From: Urechis unicinctus
Lineage: Eukaryota > Annelida > Polychaeta > Xenopneusta > Urechidae
Assembly (NCBI GenBank): GCA_034190875.2
Contig: CM067354.1
Coordinates: 37,526,441 to 37,590,440 of the forward strand
Direction: 5' to 3'
Length of the DNA: 64,000 bases
Every line of letters starts with the position of its first letter. The first letter of the stretch is position 1. Under the pieces are notes generated by a model, which saw nothing but the letters and a program-made list of their open reading frames with translations, was not told the DNA's origin and did no database searches. The translations under genes were made by a program, and so were the position numbers. This document shows, piece by piece, positions 46,538 through 55,907 of the stretch.

Positions 46538-48031
46538 TCATAAATAACATAATAAGACGAATCAGGATGAATGCGTCATTATACGTTGCTCAAGTGCTCA
46601 GAGACAAAGTATATGTAAGTATGGAAAGAATGCAAGTTATCTATTGTTTATTTGCGTGTTTATCGGCAAATGTCCTTTGCAATTAGCTGCATTTATTTGC
46701 TAGGATATATCAGCGTTGTGTATTTAGATCCATCTATCGACAAATATGCCTACGTATGGGTTAATAGTTATTGGACATTCTGCTGAATAGCATTTTGTCA
46801 GTTTTTGACAATATCAATTACTTTCAAATAGCAAACCAAGTTAAAAGCACCAACCTTATGGGATATTTCCTGGAAACTTAGGTATAATGGGTGAAATCCT
46901 GGTGACCCACGCTCGTCAGTGCAGTGTGCTATAAAGGTAGACGTTGTGACGAGTACACTACAAGCAGACAAATGACTCTGTGGCAGAAGAAGTGAACCCT
47001 CTTAAAAATGCTGTAAACTCGGTTATCTCACTTTACTTATGTCTCAATAACTTAGCATTGTTCAATGTCAATAGCTAAGAAAGCGCTCCTGTTATGTTTC
47101 CCGATGTCATTCGATATAAAAGAATCGGTAATTAGCTTCAATGGTCAACATTTGACAACATGTTTTTAGGTATCTTTTTACTTAAGAAATATCAACACAG
47201 GAACAATGGCAAGCTTATAAAATTAGGAGTAAACCGTTGAGTTGTTGGCTATTAAACGGATATATATATATATAGGGCAAGTCATTTATGTCATTATATC
47301 GTGTGATAAGAAGTCCATTACCGATATGGACATTTTTTGATATTAACGATTAAAACATATCATCGCAAATAGACCTCTGCATTGTCAAAACACTGCTGTA
47401 AAATATTGACAGTCAATGAGTAGATGGTGGAGGTTTCGAAGAAGAGATCAGGAGCGGGGATTTTTTGAGAGGAATACAGGAGCAAATGGGCGAGGCATTA
47501 TCAAGCTTAATATACAAGTGAAAGGTCGGGCTATTGCTGAGTGGCATAGTTGAACAGAGGGTCGCAGTGTAATCAATATGAACAGGTCAATGGATAGTCG
47601 GTGTGTAATTTAGAGAATAAGACGGAAAGTAAACACATAGAGAGCATGATGATTCTCTTAGATATGTACGATGTATTATTCGAATGTCATTGCTCATAAA
47701 GCAGTAGATATTTATATAAAAGTTGTTTGCTATTGCGTACTAAGTTTTTTTTTTGTACCCTCGTTGATTTGGGATTGCCACCGAGTCGTATCAATGGAGA
47801 AAATGGTGCAAAATGCTGAGTCAGAACGAAGCTAGTGAATTCTACTCGTCGTCTCTCTTCCCAAAGAGCATAAGGCAGCTACTAAAATGCTGGTAACGGA
47901 GATTACAATATCTAGAAACTGACATAAACCTTTGCAATATTCGGTGCAAACGGCCAGGTGAAGTTCAACAACACAATGGGCCGACAATCTTGAGTTCTAC
48001 CCTACTTGCAGCAGCAAGCTTATATCCTGAT
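46538..48031. other. Flank of Polinton-2, no gene seen
   Basis: AT-rich sequence without a supported gene or a recognised repeat. A short (TA)n lies near 47262. Confidence 0.55.
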
Positions 48032-48440
48032 AGTAGTATATAGACGTGCCCCTACTTACCTCGTTTTTGACGTCGAACGCTGGACGAAGTGGATTGCGCA
48101 ATATATTTTTCGCTGACGATCGCTTGCGGATTCGGTGCGCTATTTTGATGACCTCATTCTATTTTTGGAAAGTGATTTTACCATCTGTTCCGTTATTTTC
48201 CGTCCTTGAAATCTTTGCGACCTTAGAATTGGTGACCTCATGGAGGGGCGCTATTTTGGATGAGGTCATTCTATTTTTGGAAAGTGATTTCACAATTTTC
48301 GTCGGATATGTCGTCATAGTTTGCTGAGCTAAGCTAAGTGATGGGATAGAGGGTGTATATAAAACGGGAGAGTGTCTCAGTTCTGCGTTCAGTTATAATC
48401 ATGGCTGGGAAACGGATGAGCGACGCGGACTTGTTAAAAG
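48032..48440 (+). repeat. Left terminal inverted repeat of Polinton-2
   Basis: The outer 70 bases match 63063-63133 in inverse orientation. The inner part (about 48240-48440) matches 61890-62140 inversely, covering a TATA promoter and the start of the first gene. A subterminal motif (GATGAGGTCATT-TATTTTTGGAAAGTGATTT) occurs twice. Confidence 0.85.
48356..48364 (+). promoter_or_regulatory. TATA box of the first rightward gene
   Basis: TATATAAAA lies 45 bases before ATG 48401. The mirrored box is at 62030-62038. Transcription initiation is likely near CTCAGTTCTG, between the box and the ATG. Confidence 0.65.
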
Positions 48441-49189
48441 CGGTAGAACAAATTGAAATGGAGGAAGTGAAACCACTATACACACGATACTTTGCACAGT
48501 ATTCGATAGTGGTTTGGAATAAAGATGTAGTGTTTTTGAAAAACAATTTCAAGAAATGTCACATAGAGTTTGGGATGCACTGTGTATTGGACTGTGGTTA
48601 CGAAATAGCTGCTGTCACAGAAACAATGAAACAGTTAGAAGCGGGAGAGGAGAGGAGAGTCGAGGTCTCTATTGGTGCAGACGTGACGATGAATGTTCGA
48701 TACCCGATCCCTATGGTGCTGATAAAGAAGGGCCAGGTGACAATGGAAATGGACAGTTACTTGTGGTATATGTTTGTAGATGTGTTGGAGGAGTTGAAAC
48801 AGCTCTACGGAACCCACGTGATGAGAGCAAAATTAATGGAGGAATATCTGATGGTGGTATACACAGACACGCTTGTCGATTTAATCGAAGGTCTGATACC
48901 AGAAAAATGCCATGGCTGTCAGATCGACCACCCGAGTCAGCGACAGCATAATCTTCGTTTGATGGCCGAACCTGAAGAACAAGTTCGGATGTGTATGACG
49001 GATGCTCTCGAGCGTGTTGACAAACACTATGTATCAAGTTTATGGGAATTAAGTATAGGTTTAATTGACCCCTGCCCCTCGTGGATGGAACGTAGCAAAT
49101 GGTTGTGTGTGGACTATAGGAAATATTGGTTGGAGTCGGTGAAATCAGATATTGAAATACGTGTAATTAACAGATTGTGTAATAAATGA
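48401..49189 (+). CDS. Polinton-2 unknown protein A
   Basis: 262 codons from ATG 48401, intact. It opens with MAGKRMSDADLLKAVEQIEM, a segment shared with the first exon of the leftward PolB because both lie in the terminal repeat. After that it is alpha/beta-like, with EMDSYLWYMFVDVLEEL, a CHGC pair near residue 180, and a C-terminal helix containing ALERVDKHYVSSLWEL. The C-terminal half is clearly related to the protein encoded at 50140-50940. No known family is recognised. Position next to the promoter-bearing end suggests an early or regulatory gene; that is inference. Confidence 0.7.
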   Translation: MAGKRMSDADLLKAVEQIEMEEVKPLYTRYFAQYSIVVWNKDVVFLKNNFKKCHIEFGMHCVLDCGYEIAAVTETMKQLEAGEERRVEVSIGADVTMNVRYPIPMVLIKKGQVTMEMDSYLWYMFVDVLEELKQLYGTHVMRAKLMEEYLMVVYTDTLVDLIEGLIPEKCHGCQIDHPSQRQHNLRLMAEPEEQVRMCMTDALERVDKHYVSSLWELSIGLIDPCPSWMERSKWLCVDYRKYWLESVKSDIEIRVINRLCNK

Positions 49190-49306
49190 GTGAAAATACA
49201 GGCCTGTGTTTGTTTCTTTTAATTATTATTTGGAATGTATGTTATAAAGAGTTCAAATTTGGTGGGTGGTCATTTAGGGCTAAGATAGTCAGAGAGTAAA
49301 ATCAAC

Positions 49307-49540
49307 ATGACGGATGCGTATAGCAGGTGGTCTGTTTTAAAAGACAAGTTACAGATGCATGCACAACTAACTCAAGAACTGAGAGACAATAAGATCTATA
49401 GACAAATTAGTATAAATCAACAGCGCTTGATGGAGTATGGTTACGATTTTGATACGGCTCTTAGTAAAGCGATCGAAGCTAGAGAGTGTTTAATGGATCG
49501 TCAGTTAACTGCGTTCGTGTCTGAAGATGAGGTAGATTAA
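49307..49540 (+). CDS. Polinton-2 small helical protein
   Basis: 77 codons, ATG at 49307 (CAACATGACGG). Predicted mostly helical and charged (DKLQMHAQLTQELRDNK; ALSKAIEARECLMDRQ). No family is recognised. It lies between protein A and the zinc-finger gene on the same strand. Confidence 0.5.
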   Translation: MTDAYSRWSVLKDKLQMHAQLTQELRDNKIYRQISINQQRLMEYGYDFDTALSKAIEARECLMDRQLTAFVSEDEVD

Positions 49541-49621
49541 TGTAATTATAAATATCTGATTATAAATATCGGTTAACAACAAGTTTACTGGTAGTAGAGT
49601 TTGAATCTTTAAAGCGACGAC

Positions 49622-49876
49622 ATGGATACTTGTGTAGAATGTGACGAATGTCAGAGAGTCGCTGAGACTCAACAACCATATAGACCCAAGTCACCTGCTC
49701 AGGGTAAACACAGAACCCTGAGGTTACGGCGTTGTCCTCTGTGTCAATGTGGGTTTGTAACGAAGGCGCTTTTGACCCGACACTTGAAATATCACTGTAA
49801 TTATAAGCTCTACATATACAATCGAAACTTAAGGAAAACAACAGGCACAACAAAGCAGAGGAAGGTTGTGACGTAA
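49622..49876 (+). CDS. Polinton-2 small C2H2 zinc-finger protein
   Basis: 84 codons from ATG 49622. The N-terminus has CVECDEC, perhaps a second metal site. A classical finger follows at about residues 38-59 (CPLCQCGF...HLKYH; C-x2-C-x12-H-x3-H). The C-terminal tail is basic (RKTTGTTKQRK). Probably nucleic-acid binding; it could regulate element or host transcription. Confidence 0.6.
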   Translation: MDTCVECDECQRVAETQQPYRPKSPAQGKHRTLRLRRCPLCQCGFVTKALLTRHLKYHCNYKLYIYNRNLRKTTGTTKQRKVVT

Positions 49877-49968
49877 TCGGAAAGCTTAACTTCCACGTTC
49901 GAAGAACCTCACTACCCCGGTGTGCGTGTGTGTGTGTGCGTGATTTACCGGATCTGAAATTAATTTGT

Positions 49969-50070
49969 CACGTGATCATGACAAACCGCTGACTACAGCT
50001 AAATCAATTCGTCACGTGATCATGAAAAAAGCGCTGACATCAGCTTAATTAAGTCGACACGTGATCATGA
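49969..50070 (+). promoter_or_regulatory. Three spaced CACGTGATCATG motifs upstream of protein B
   Basis: CACGTGATCATG begins at 49969, 50013 and 50058, 44-45 bases apart, in a degenerate tandem duplication ending about 70 bases before ATG 50140. CACGTG is an E-box (bHLH/USF/MYC/TFE-type site). A TATA-like GATAAATAAG follows near 50099. This looks like a promoter array; no binding is shown. Confidence 0.5.
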
Positions 50071-50139
50071 AAAACCCCTTACATTAGCTCGATCAGGGGA
50101 TAAATAAGCGAACACGGACAGCTTTTTGTTTCATTCAGG

Positions 50140-50940
50140 ATGGCAGAGGAGAACGGCGAGGAGTGTGATTACATTGACGGACCGTTGTATACCAGTCGTC
50201 GTAGTGGTCGCTTTCAAATTTCACAGTGGTGTAGTAACCCAGATGATTTGATCAATGATTTACACATTCGCGATCGATGGAGCGGACATCAAATAAAATT
50301 ACCCTCAAATGCCTTTCTCAGAAGCGGGACGGCTCTTACATCACTCACCTTATCGTGGATTGACGCGGAAGCTGGCCAATCGGACGTTGATACGGAAGAA
50401 ACCATTAGTGACGATGTAATTGGTCGAGTGAAAGCCCCAGTCCCCTATATTGAAATTACCCGTGAAAGCGTGACCATGTACTTAGATAGTTTCAATTGGT
50501 GGCAGCTCATAAAAGCTTACCAAGACCTATCAGCACGCGCACAAAAGATGGATGACCAAGGAACGTCGCCTGATGGGTGGGATATGATAATTAGCCTTTA
50601 CAGTGGTTTGATGAAGCCATTGTTATCTGACATAGCTCAAGAACCATGCGTCGTGTGTGGAACGGGCGTATGTCAAGCCGAGAACCAACAAAAGATGTAT
50701 TCACATTGCGTTGGAAGAGCCTTGGATAAGGTGGACGAACATCACGTCACTTTATTATGGCGCTTGTTGTGTGAGCAACACAATTCGACTGAACTGTGTC
50801 TTTGGCTCTCTAGAGAGTATCGACGTACCATGTTAGGTTTTTGTGTGACCACCGAACACTGGTCTAAAGTCTTAATGGGGGAACCTTATGACTGTAAATA
50901 TAATAAAATTATTAGACGCATGAATATATATGATTGGTGA
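50140..50940 (+). CDS. Polinton-2 unknown protein B (paralogue of protein A)
   Basis: 266 codons, intact, ATG at 50140 (CAGGATGGCAG). Shared with protein A in the same order are a membrane-distal-like segment VTMYLDSFNWWQL (compare VTMEMDSYLWYM), a Cys pair (CVVCGTGVC), ALDKVDEHHVTLLWRL (compare ALERVDKHYVSSLWEL), and a terminal WLSREYRR (compare WLCVDYRKY). The N-terminal 100 residues are unlike protein A. The function is unknown. It has its own upstream E-box array. Confidence 0.7.
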   Translation: MAEENGEECDYIDGPLYTSRRSGRFQISQWCSNPDDLINDLHIRDRWSGHQIKLPSNAFLRSGTALTSLTLSWIDAEAGQSDVDTEETISDDVIGRVKAPVPYIEITRESVTMYLDSFNWWQLIKAYQDLSARAQKMDDQGTSPDGWDMIISLYSGLMKPLLSDIAQEPCVVCGTGVCQAENQQKMYSHCVGRALDKVDEHHVTLLWRLLCEQHNSTELCLWLSREYRRTMLGFCVTTEHWSKVLMGEPYDCKYNKIIRRMNIYDW

Positions 50941-51020
50941 TTGAATAAAAAGTGATGATATACTTTAATTGAATTTCTTTTTGAGTTCTACTTATCACGA
51001 CACTATTTACCTATCCTATC

Positions 51021-51029
51021 TATAAAAAG
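51021..51029 (+). promoter_or_regulatory. TATA-like box before the packaging ATPase
   Basis: TATAAAAAG, 37 bases before ATG 51066; a plausible start for the virion-gene transcript. Confidence 0.45.
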
Positions 51030-51065
51030 AGTGGGGAACTGTGAATGATAACTCACAGTATAAGA

Positions 51066-51665
51066 ATGGATCGAGCCTTAAAACACCTCTTTAGTTGCGT
51101 GATAGCTGGTCCGAGCGGCTGTGGAAAAACTTACTTTGTGAGTGAGTTAATCAAAGGTAGCCACATTGAGCCACCACCCGACCGAATTGTGTGGTGTTTC
51201 GCAGAGTGGCAAACAATGTACACTCAACTACCGCACGTGGAATTTGTCAAGGGATAGAATTTTGAGACAGATCCTCAACAAAGAACCTTGTTGATCATCG
51301 ATGTATTGATGGAAGAAACTGACGAACGCGTCACTCGCATATTCATCAAAGGGAGTCACCATGGCAATCTTAGCGTGTTGTATTTAGTACAAAATTTATT
51401 CGGAAAGAATAAAGAACATCGAACAATCAGTTTGAACGCTCATTATTTAGTGGTATTTAAGAACCCTCGGGACGCTTCACAAATCATGCATTTAGCCAAA
51501 CAAATGTACCTGCGAAACATCAAGTATGTACAAGAAGCCTTTTCGGATGCTACTTCTCAACCTCACGGTTATTTGTTTATCGATTTGAAACAGGCAACAC
51601 CAGATCACTTACGGCTACGAACTGACATACTACGACCCAATCAAGTTGTATACCTACAGAAATAA
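51066..51665 (+). pseudogene. FtsK/HerA-type genome-packaging ATPase with one in-frame stop
   Basis: ATG 51066 begins MDRALKHLFSCVIAGPSGCGKT, with Walker A at residues 15-22. A TAG interrupts the frame at 51255-51257, after which the same frame continues to 51665. The Walker B region reads LLIIDVLMEE, with Val where this family usually has a second acidic residue. The sensor-type Gln-Asn (YLVQNLF) is present. Length is right for Polinton packaging ATPases, which pump DNA into capsids. One nonsense mutation and the Walker B change make this copy inactive unless the stop is an error. Confidence 0.8.
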
Positions 51666-51714
51666 ATACCGTCGATCGTCGGACGACCGCCATTCTTATC
51701 GTTAGACATAGATC

Positions 51715-52047
51715 ATGGCAGAGCGTCTCAGAAAACACGCTGATACATTACGAGTGATGGCTAAAGCCAAACCCCCTGTCAATAGGGCTTTGATTCACAC
51801 GGCTGACAAAGAATTGATAAATTGTCTATGTGAATGTGCACTCAATGTTTTAAAAGGAAACGTATCCTTGACTTCAGTTCAGAAGCGTAAATTAGCCCGA
51901 TACAAACAAGGTCTGCGCGCTTTGATCTCACCTAAAACTAACGTCAAGAAAAAGAAAAGAGTATTACAAACCGGTGGTTTTCTCCCGGCGTTATTAGGAC
52001 CTATTTTAGGTATCGCTGGTCCGTTGTTAGGCAAACTATTGGGCTAA
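51715..52047 (+). CDS. Basic protein with C-terminal hydrophobic helix (pX-like)
   Basis: 110 codons, intact. It has a helical N-terminal region (INCLCECALNVLKGN), a KRKLARYKQGLRAL segment, a KKKKR patch, then the glycine/leucine-rich end GGFLPALLGPILGIAGPLLG. Polintons and adintoviruses carry a small gene of this form near the ATPase and integrase. Its likely role is virion core or membrane activity, by comparison with adenovirus pX/pVI, but that is inference. Confidence 0.6.
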   Translation: MAERLRKHADTLRVMAKAKPPVNRALIHTADKELINCLCECALNVLKGNVSLTSVQKRKLARYKQGLRALISPKTNVKKKKRVLQTGGFLPALLGPILGIAGPLLGKLLG

Positions 52048-52051
52048 AATT

Positions 52052-52650
52052 ATGGCTAAGAAAATGATGTTGGTTGATCCCCGGGTACTGTCAAGTGGGC
52101 GTTACGATCAAGCTCCCACTGTCGACGTGTTATCCAACTTGGATGCGGAGATGAGGGATGTCCTGAATCGTAGTGATTTATCGGAGGAGGCTAAAGTAGA
52201 ATCTTATAACCAAATTTTAACAAAACACCGCGAGTATTACCGCCAGCACAGAACCCCGACACCTCACACGGCCTTAGCTAATACCCCGCCCCACACACCC
52301 AAACAAGAAGATGTGTCTATTGCGGAAGTTGTAGAAACCATCCCTGATAAATTTCAGAAAAAAGGGCGTTTGCTATTAGAACGCCTTCGAAAAAACCCAG
52401 ACGTGGGTTGGAATGAACGAGGGGAATTAACGATTAAAGGACAAGCCGTTAGTGGGACTAACGTGGCGGATTTGGTTAACGATGTGTTGAGACGACGTAA
52501 ACGTACACTTTGAACCAGAGGGTTGGAAAAGATTTGCTGAAGCGTTGCGAGACTCCAACATTCCTCAAGATTTAGTAGGTCACCCCGATTGATGGAACTA
52601 TATCCGACAGGGTGCGATGCAAATAGATAAAAGACCTGGTGAGGAGGAGC
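52052..52650 (+). pseudogene. Polinton conserved protein with frameshift near the C-terminus
   Basis: ATG 52052, four bases after the previous stop. The frame is open for 153 codons to 52513: a charged N-terminus, a Pro/Thr-rich linker, then KGRLLLERLRKNPDVGW and GTNVADLVNDVLRRRK. Coding-like sequence continues in the next frame (GWKRFAEALRDSNIP) and then meets a stop. A one-base shift at about 52510 has probably shortened it. It is a recurrent companion of Polinton integrase genes; the function is unknown. Confidence 0.6.
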
Positions 52651-52672
52651 CTGTAACACAAAATTGGATGTC

Positions 52673-53628
52673 ATGGAGAAGTTAAGTGTGTATTTCGACC
52701 CTGAGGCACCGGCCGCGTATGGAGGGGTGCAGCCATTGGTTAGAGCTACGAAACTCAAAACAAAGGCAGTCAGACAATGGTTGGGCGAGCAAGATGCCTA
52801 TACATTACATAAACCGATCCGTCGTCGATTTCGAAGACGACGCGTCATAGTCTGGGGGATTGACCATCAATGGCAAGCCGATTTAGTGGACATAGCTCGC
52901 TTAGCCAAACAGAACCAAGACATGAAATTTATCTTGACCTGTATCGATGTATTCTCGAAATATGCGTGGGTGATACCACTAAAAAATAAAACGGGTGACA
53001 GTTTGATTCGAGCCTTTGAGAGTTTACAGACCGATAAGGGTGGAGAATTTATCAACCGTAAATTTCAGACATTTCTTAAGCAGCAGGGGATTCGCTTTTT
53101 TACCACCCACAAGGAAGAAACCAAAGCTAGCATAGTCGAGCGGTTTAACCGGTTCTGGCTTCGCTGGTGAAAGGATACAACGTCAGTTATCACCGCAGCA
53201 TTAAGCGCCCCCCGATATCAGTCTCGGTGCGTAATCAAGAAGACACGTGGATGACATTATACGGGGAACGCTCTGATGAGGTTAAACGACCACGGTATGA
53301 TATCGGGGATCGTGTCCGCATCAGTCAAGCACGGGGTAAATTTAAAAAGGGTTACACTTCCAATTGCAGCGAGGAGTTGTTTCGGGTGGAGAACGTTCAC
53401 TTAGGCTCCCCTAATGTGTATACGATAAAAGATGATAATGACGAAGTGTTAGAGGGAACATTTTACGCGGAAGAATTACAGAAAGTGAATGACAAAGCAT
53501 GGTATAGGGTTGAAAAAATTATCAAAGAACGTAAACGGAAAGGACAAAAACAATACTTTGTCAAGTGGTTTGGCTACCCTGCCAGTTTTAATAGTTGGGT
53601 CAGTGGTGTGGAGCTGTATAAAAACTGA
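52673..53628 (+). pseudogene. int: Polinton-2 chromodomain integrase, deleted and frameshifted
   Basis: ATG 52673 begins MEKLSVYFDPEAPAAYGG. The rve core keeps all three catalytic residues: D in WQADLVDI, D in LQTDKGGEF, E in ASIVERFNR. Between the first two, AFESLQTD is too short, so about 20 residues are missing. After RFWLRW the frame stops at 53170; a shorter-than-usual remainder continues in another frame (53167-53628) with the beta domain (YDIGDRVRISQ). A C-terminal chromodomain (WYRVEKIIKERKRKGQKQYF, YPASFNSWV) follows. The integrase inserts Polintons, and the chromodomain may target chromatin. It is inactive here because of at least two deletions. Confidence 0.85.
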
Positions 53629-53878
53629 GATTTGGAACAGAAGCGTCATTAGGATGGAAGATCAGAGAAGTGATCGGGTGTGGACCATATTTGGTCGGAA
53701 AATTCCGAAAGCCGAAATCGTGTTTTTTCACACAAATCCTCATTTTATATACCGTAATCATCGTCAGCATCTACAATCTAACGGCGGGTAAAGGAGATAG
53801 TAATTTGTGGACTGCTCTGTTAAGCAGTAGCTTAGGGTACATTCTTCCCAACCCCACTTTGAAACATAAAGCGACGTC

Positions 53879-54664
53879 ATGAGTTTCTTTCTGACCCTGC
53901 CTTCCAACAGTTCAATGAATTATCACCCCAACAACACGCTGACACGTTACTTTACTCAATTGCCTAAACCCATACAATTAAAAGGTAATTGGGAGGTGGG
54001 ATTAGCAGAAATTCAGTACCCTGTTTCCTGGTACAACATCGGGGACAATGTCGGTTTTGTCATAGTGGATGAGCGAGCTGGATACCATACGATAGACAGA
54101 CACTTGGAAGGGGATCCTTTGGTCGAGTCCTTGGTTATTCGCCTGACCCCCGGTTCCTACAGTGCTGAACAATTGATAGACAGGATCAATATGCACATCC
54201 GCAAATCGCATCTCAGAGGCGTGGTTTGATTTCAATTCAATTCCCACTCACAGACCGTGAATGTAAAAATAACTGATCCCAAACTTCAAGTTGTCATGAC
54301 CGAAGGTCTTCGTCAAATATTGAGGTGTGAGGAATGTCTTTCGCTTTACGATTCTCAAACTGATTACAAGCCTAATGTATTTCGAGGGTTGTACGCACTG
54401 TACGTTTATTGTAGTATAATTGAATCACAAGTGGTCGATGACACGATGGCTCCCTTGCTACGCACAGTTCCTGTGGACTACGACCGGGTGCACAAAATGG
54501 TGACCCAGACATACGAACAGATATTTTATTACCCTGTGGGCACCAAAAACCTTTTGTACCATAGAAATTGATATAAGAGACGACACGGGTCAGTCCGTGG
54601 CATTCAAAGACGGACATGTGATGGTGACTTTACATTTCCGTGAAACCAAGAAGAACTTAATTTG
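53879..54664 (+). pseudogene. Minor capsid (penton-like) protein, copy 1, with stop and frameshift
   Basis: ATG 53879 starts MSFFLTLPSNSSMNYHPNNT, the characteristic opening of Polinton single-jelly-roll minor capsid proteins; GLAEIQYP follows near residue 42. A TGA breaks the frame at 54227-54229, the same frame then continues, and a frameshift near 54545 cuts off the terminal sheet. The family forms vertices of the predicted icosahedral capsid. The first 80 bases are almost identical to copy 2 while the rest has diverged. Confidence 0.8.
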
Positions 54665-54684
54665 AGTCTCATGGCATCACCATC

Positions 54685-55494
54685 ATGAGTTTCTTTCTGA
54701 CCCTACCTTCCAACAGTTCAATGAATTATCACCCCAACAACACGTTGACACGTTACTTAACTCGACTCCCCAAAGCTGTACAGTTGGAAGGGGCTTGGGA
54801 AGTGGGATTAGCGGAAATTCAGTACCCTTACACGTGGTACAATGTTACTGAGGACGAGGGGTTGGTCGTCATGGATCGTGTGGCTGGTGCGCTCAATCTC
54901 CCCCCGGATATCTGTTGCAGTGAGCGATATGACATTGTGAGTGAATTTGCAGAGGCCTGTCCCAAATATTTTCACATTACCCCTGGTTTTTATACGACCG
55001 GATCGTTGATAGAAGCCTTTGCAGCCAAGTTAAAGGAGCAAAATGAGGAGCGAGTGCGTCTCACCTACAATCGAACATGACAGACAGCAACTATGACCCT
55101 AGACAATGAGTCAGTTGTAGTTTACATGGACGAGGGGTTGCGTCAAAGACTCGGTTTTGAAATGGGGATTTTTGAGAACAGTCAAGTCGGTCAGCACATT
55201 GTTGACCCTGATCGAGGCTTGTACGGACTCTATGTCTATTGTAATCTCATCGAAGCTCAGGTGGTAGGAGACACTGTGGTCCCCCTTCTGCGTATTATTC
55301 CAATCGATCACGATCGTCGCGGGCAGTTGATCAACTCCACGTATAAAAAGATATTTTATTACCCGATAGCCACCAAGACTTTTTCTACTATAGAAATCGA
55401 TATAAGAGATGACACGGGTCGACCCATTCTATTCGAATCTGGTAAAGTGACAGTGACGTTACATTTCCGTAAAATCAAGAAAGCTATATTTTGA
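54685..55494 (+). pseudogene. Minor capsid (penton-like) protein, copy 2, with one stop
   Basis: ATG 54685 lies 20 bases after copy 1. The opening is the same, then the sequence diverges and is longer in the middle (CCSERYDIVSEFAEACPKYF). One TGA at 55078-55080 lies at the equivalent place to the stop in copy 1; beyond it the frame is open to 55494 and includes GLYGLYVYCNLIEAQVVGD and the terminal IEIDIRDDTG. Except for this codon the gene is complete. Confidence 0.8.
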
Positions 55495-55499
55495 AAACC

Positions 55500-55904
55500 A
55501 TGGCTGATATTTACACCCCGTATTACCTGAACCAAGCGGGTGGAGGGCTCCCCGTGTTTTCTGGTGCCAGGAGTCAACGTGGACACGGCCTTGGTAATGT
55601 GGTTGGTGGTCTGGCTAAAATGGTGTTACCGCTGGTTCGAAAAGTTTTACCTGTCGTTAAAAAACACGCCTTGAAAACAGGAGTGAGGGTGGTTGGAGAT
55701 TTGTTGGGAGGGAAGTCTCTGAAACAGTCGGCTATGAAACGATTGTTACAAACCGGAGAGGAAGTGTTCGATCAAATAGTTCCACCCAAACAACCGCGTC
55801 GCCGACCACCATTCTCTATAAAACGACTCGCACGAGGTAGGAACAGTAGTTCACGCGGTCGTCGTGGAACAACTCGGAGGTTGCCAAAAGATATTTTCGG
55901 TTAG
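55500..55904 (+). CDS. Basic, glycine-rich virion-type small protein
   Basis: ATG 55500 (ACCATGGCTG), five bases after the minor capsid stop; 134 codons, intact. It has an N-terminal YYLNQAGGGLPVF motif, a hydrophobic amphipathic stretch (NVVGGLAKMVLPLVRKVLP), VVGDLLGGKSLKQSA, and an Arg-rich tail. The form resembles the adenovirus pVI/pX or core-protein type, and Polintons often encode such a gene between the capsid genes. Likely membrane lysis or DNA condensation; inferred only. Confidence 0.6.
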   Translation: MADIYTPYYLNQAGGGLPVFSGARSQRGHGLGNVVGGLAKMVLPLVRKVLPVVKKHALKTGVRVVGDLLGGKSLKQSAMKRLLQTGEEVFDQIVPPKQPRRRPPFSIKRLARGRNSSSRGRRGTTRRLPKDIFG

Positions 55905-55907
55905 ATC

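Noticed and set aside
46236-46550. An open frame running across the N gap
   Set aside because: It is an artefact of translating N; the sequence left of the gap is a degraded mirror of the exon at 38160-38266.
48711-49037. Minus-strand frame opposite Polinton-2 protein A
   Set aside because: Protein A is supported by its promoter, by similarity to protein B and by a full-length frame; the reverse frame has none of these.
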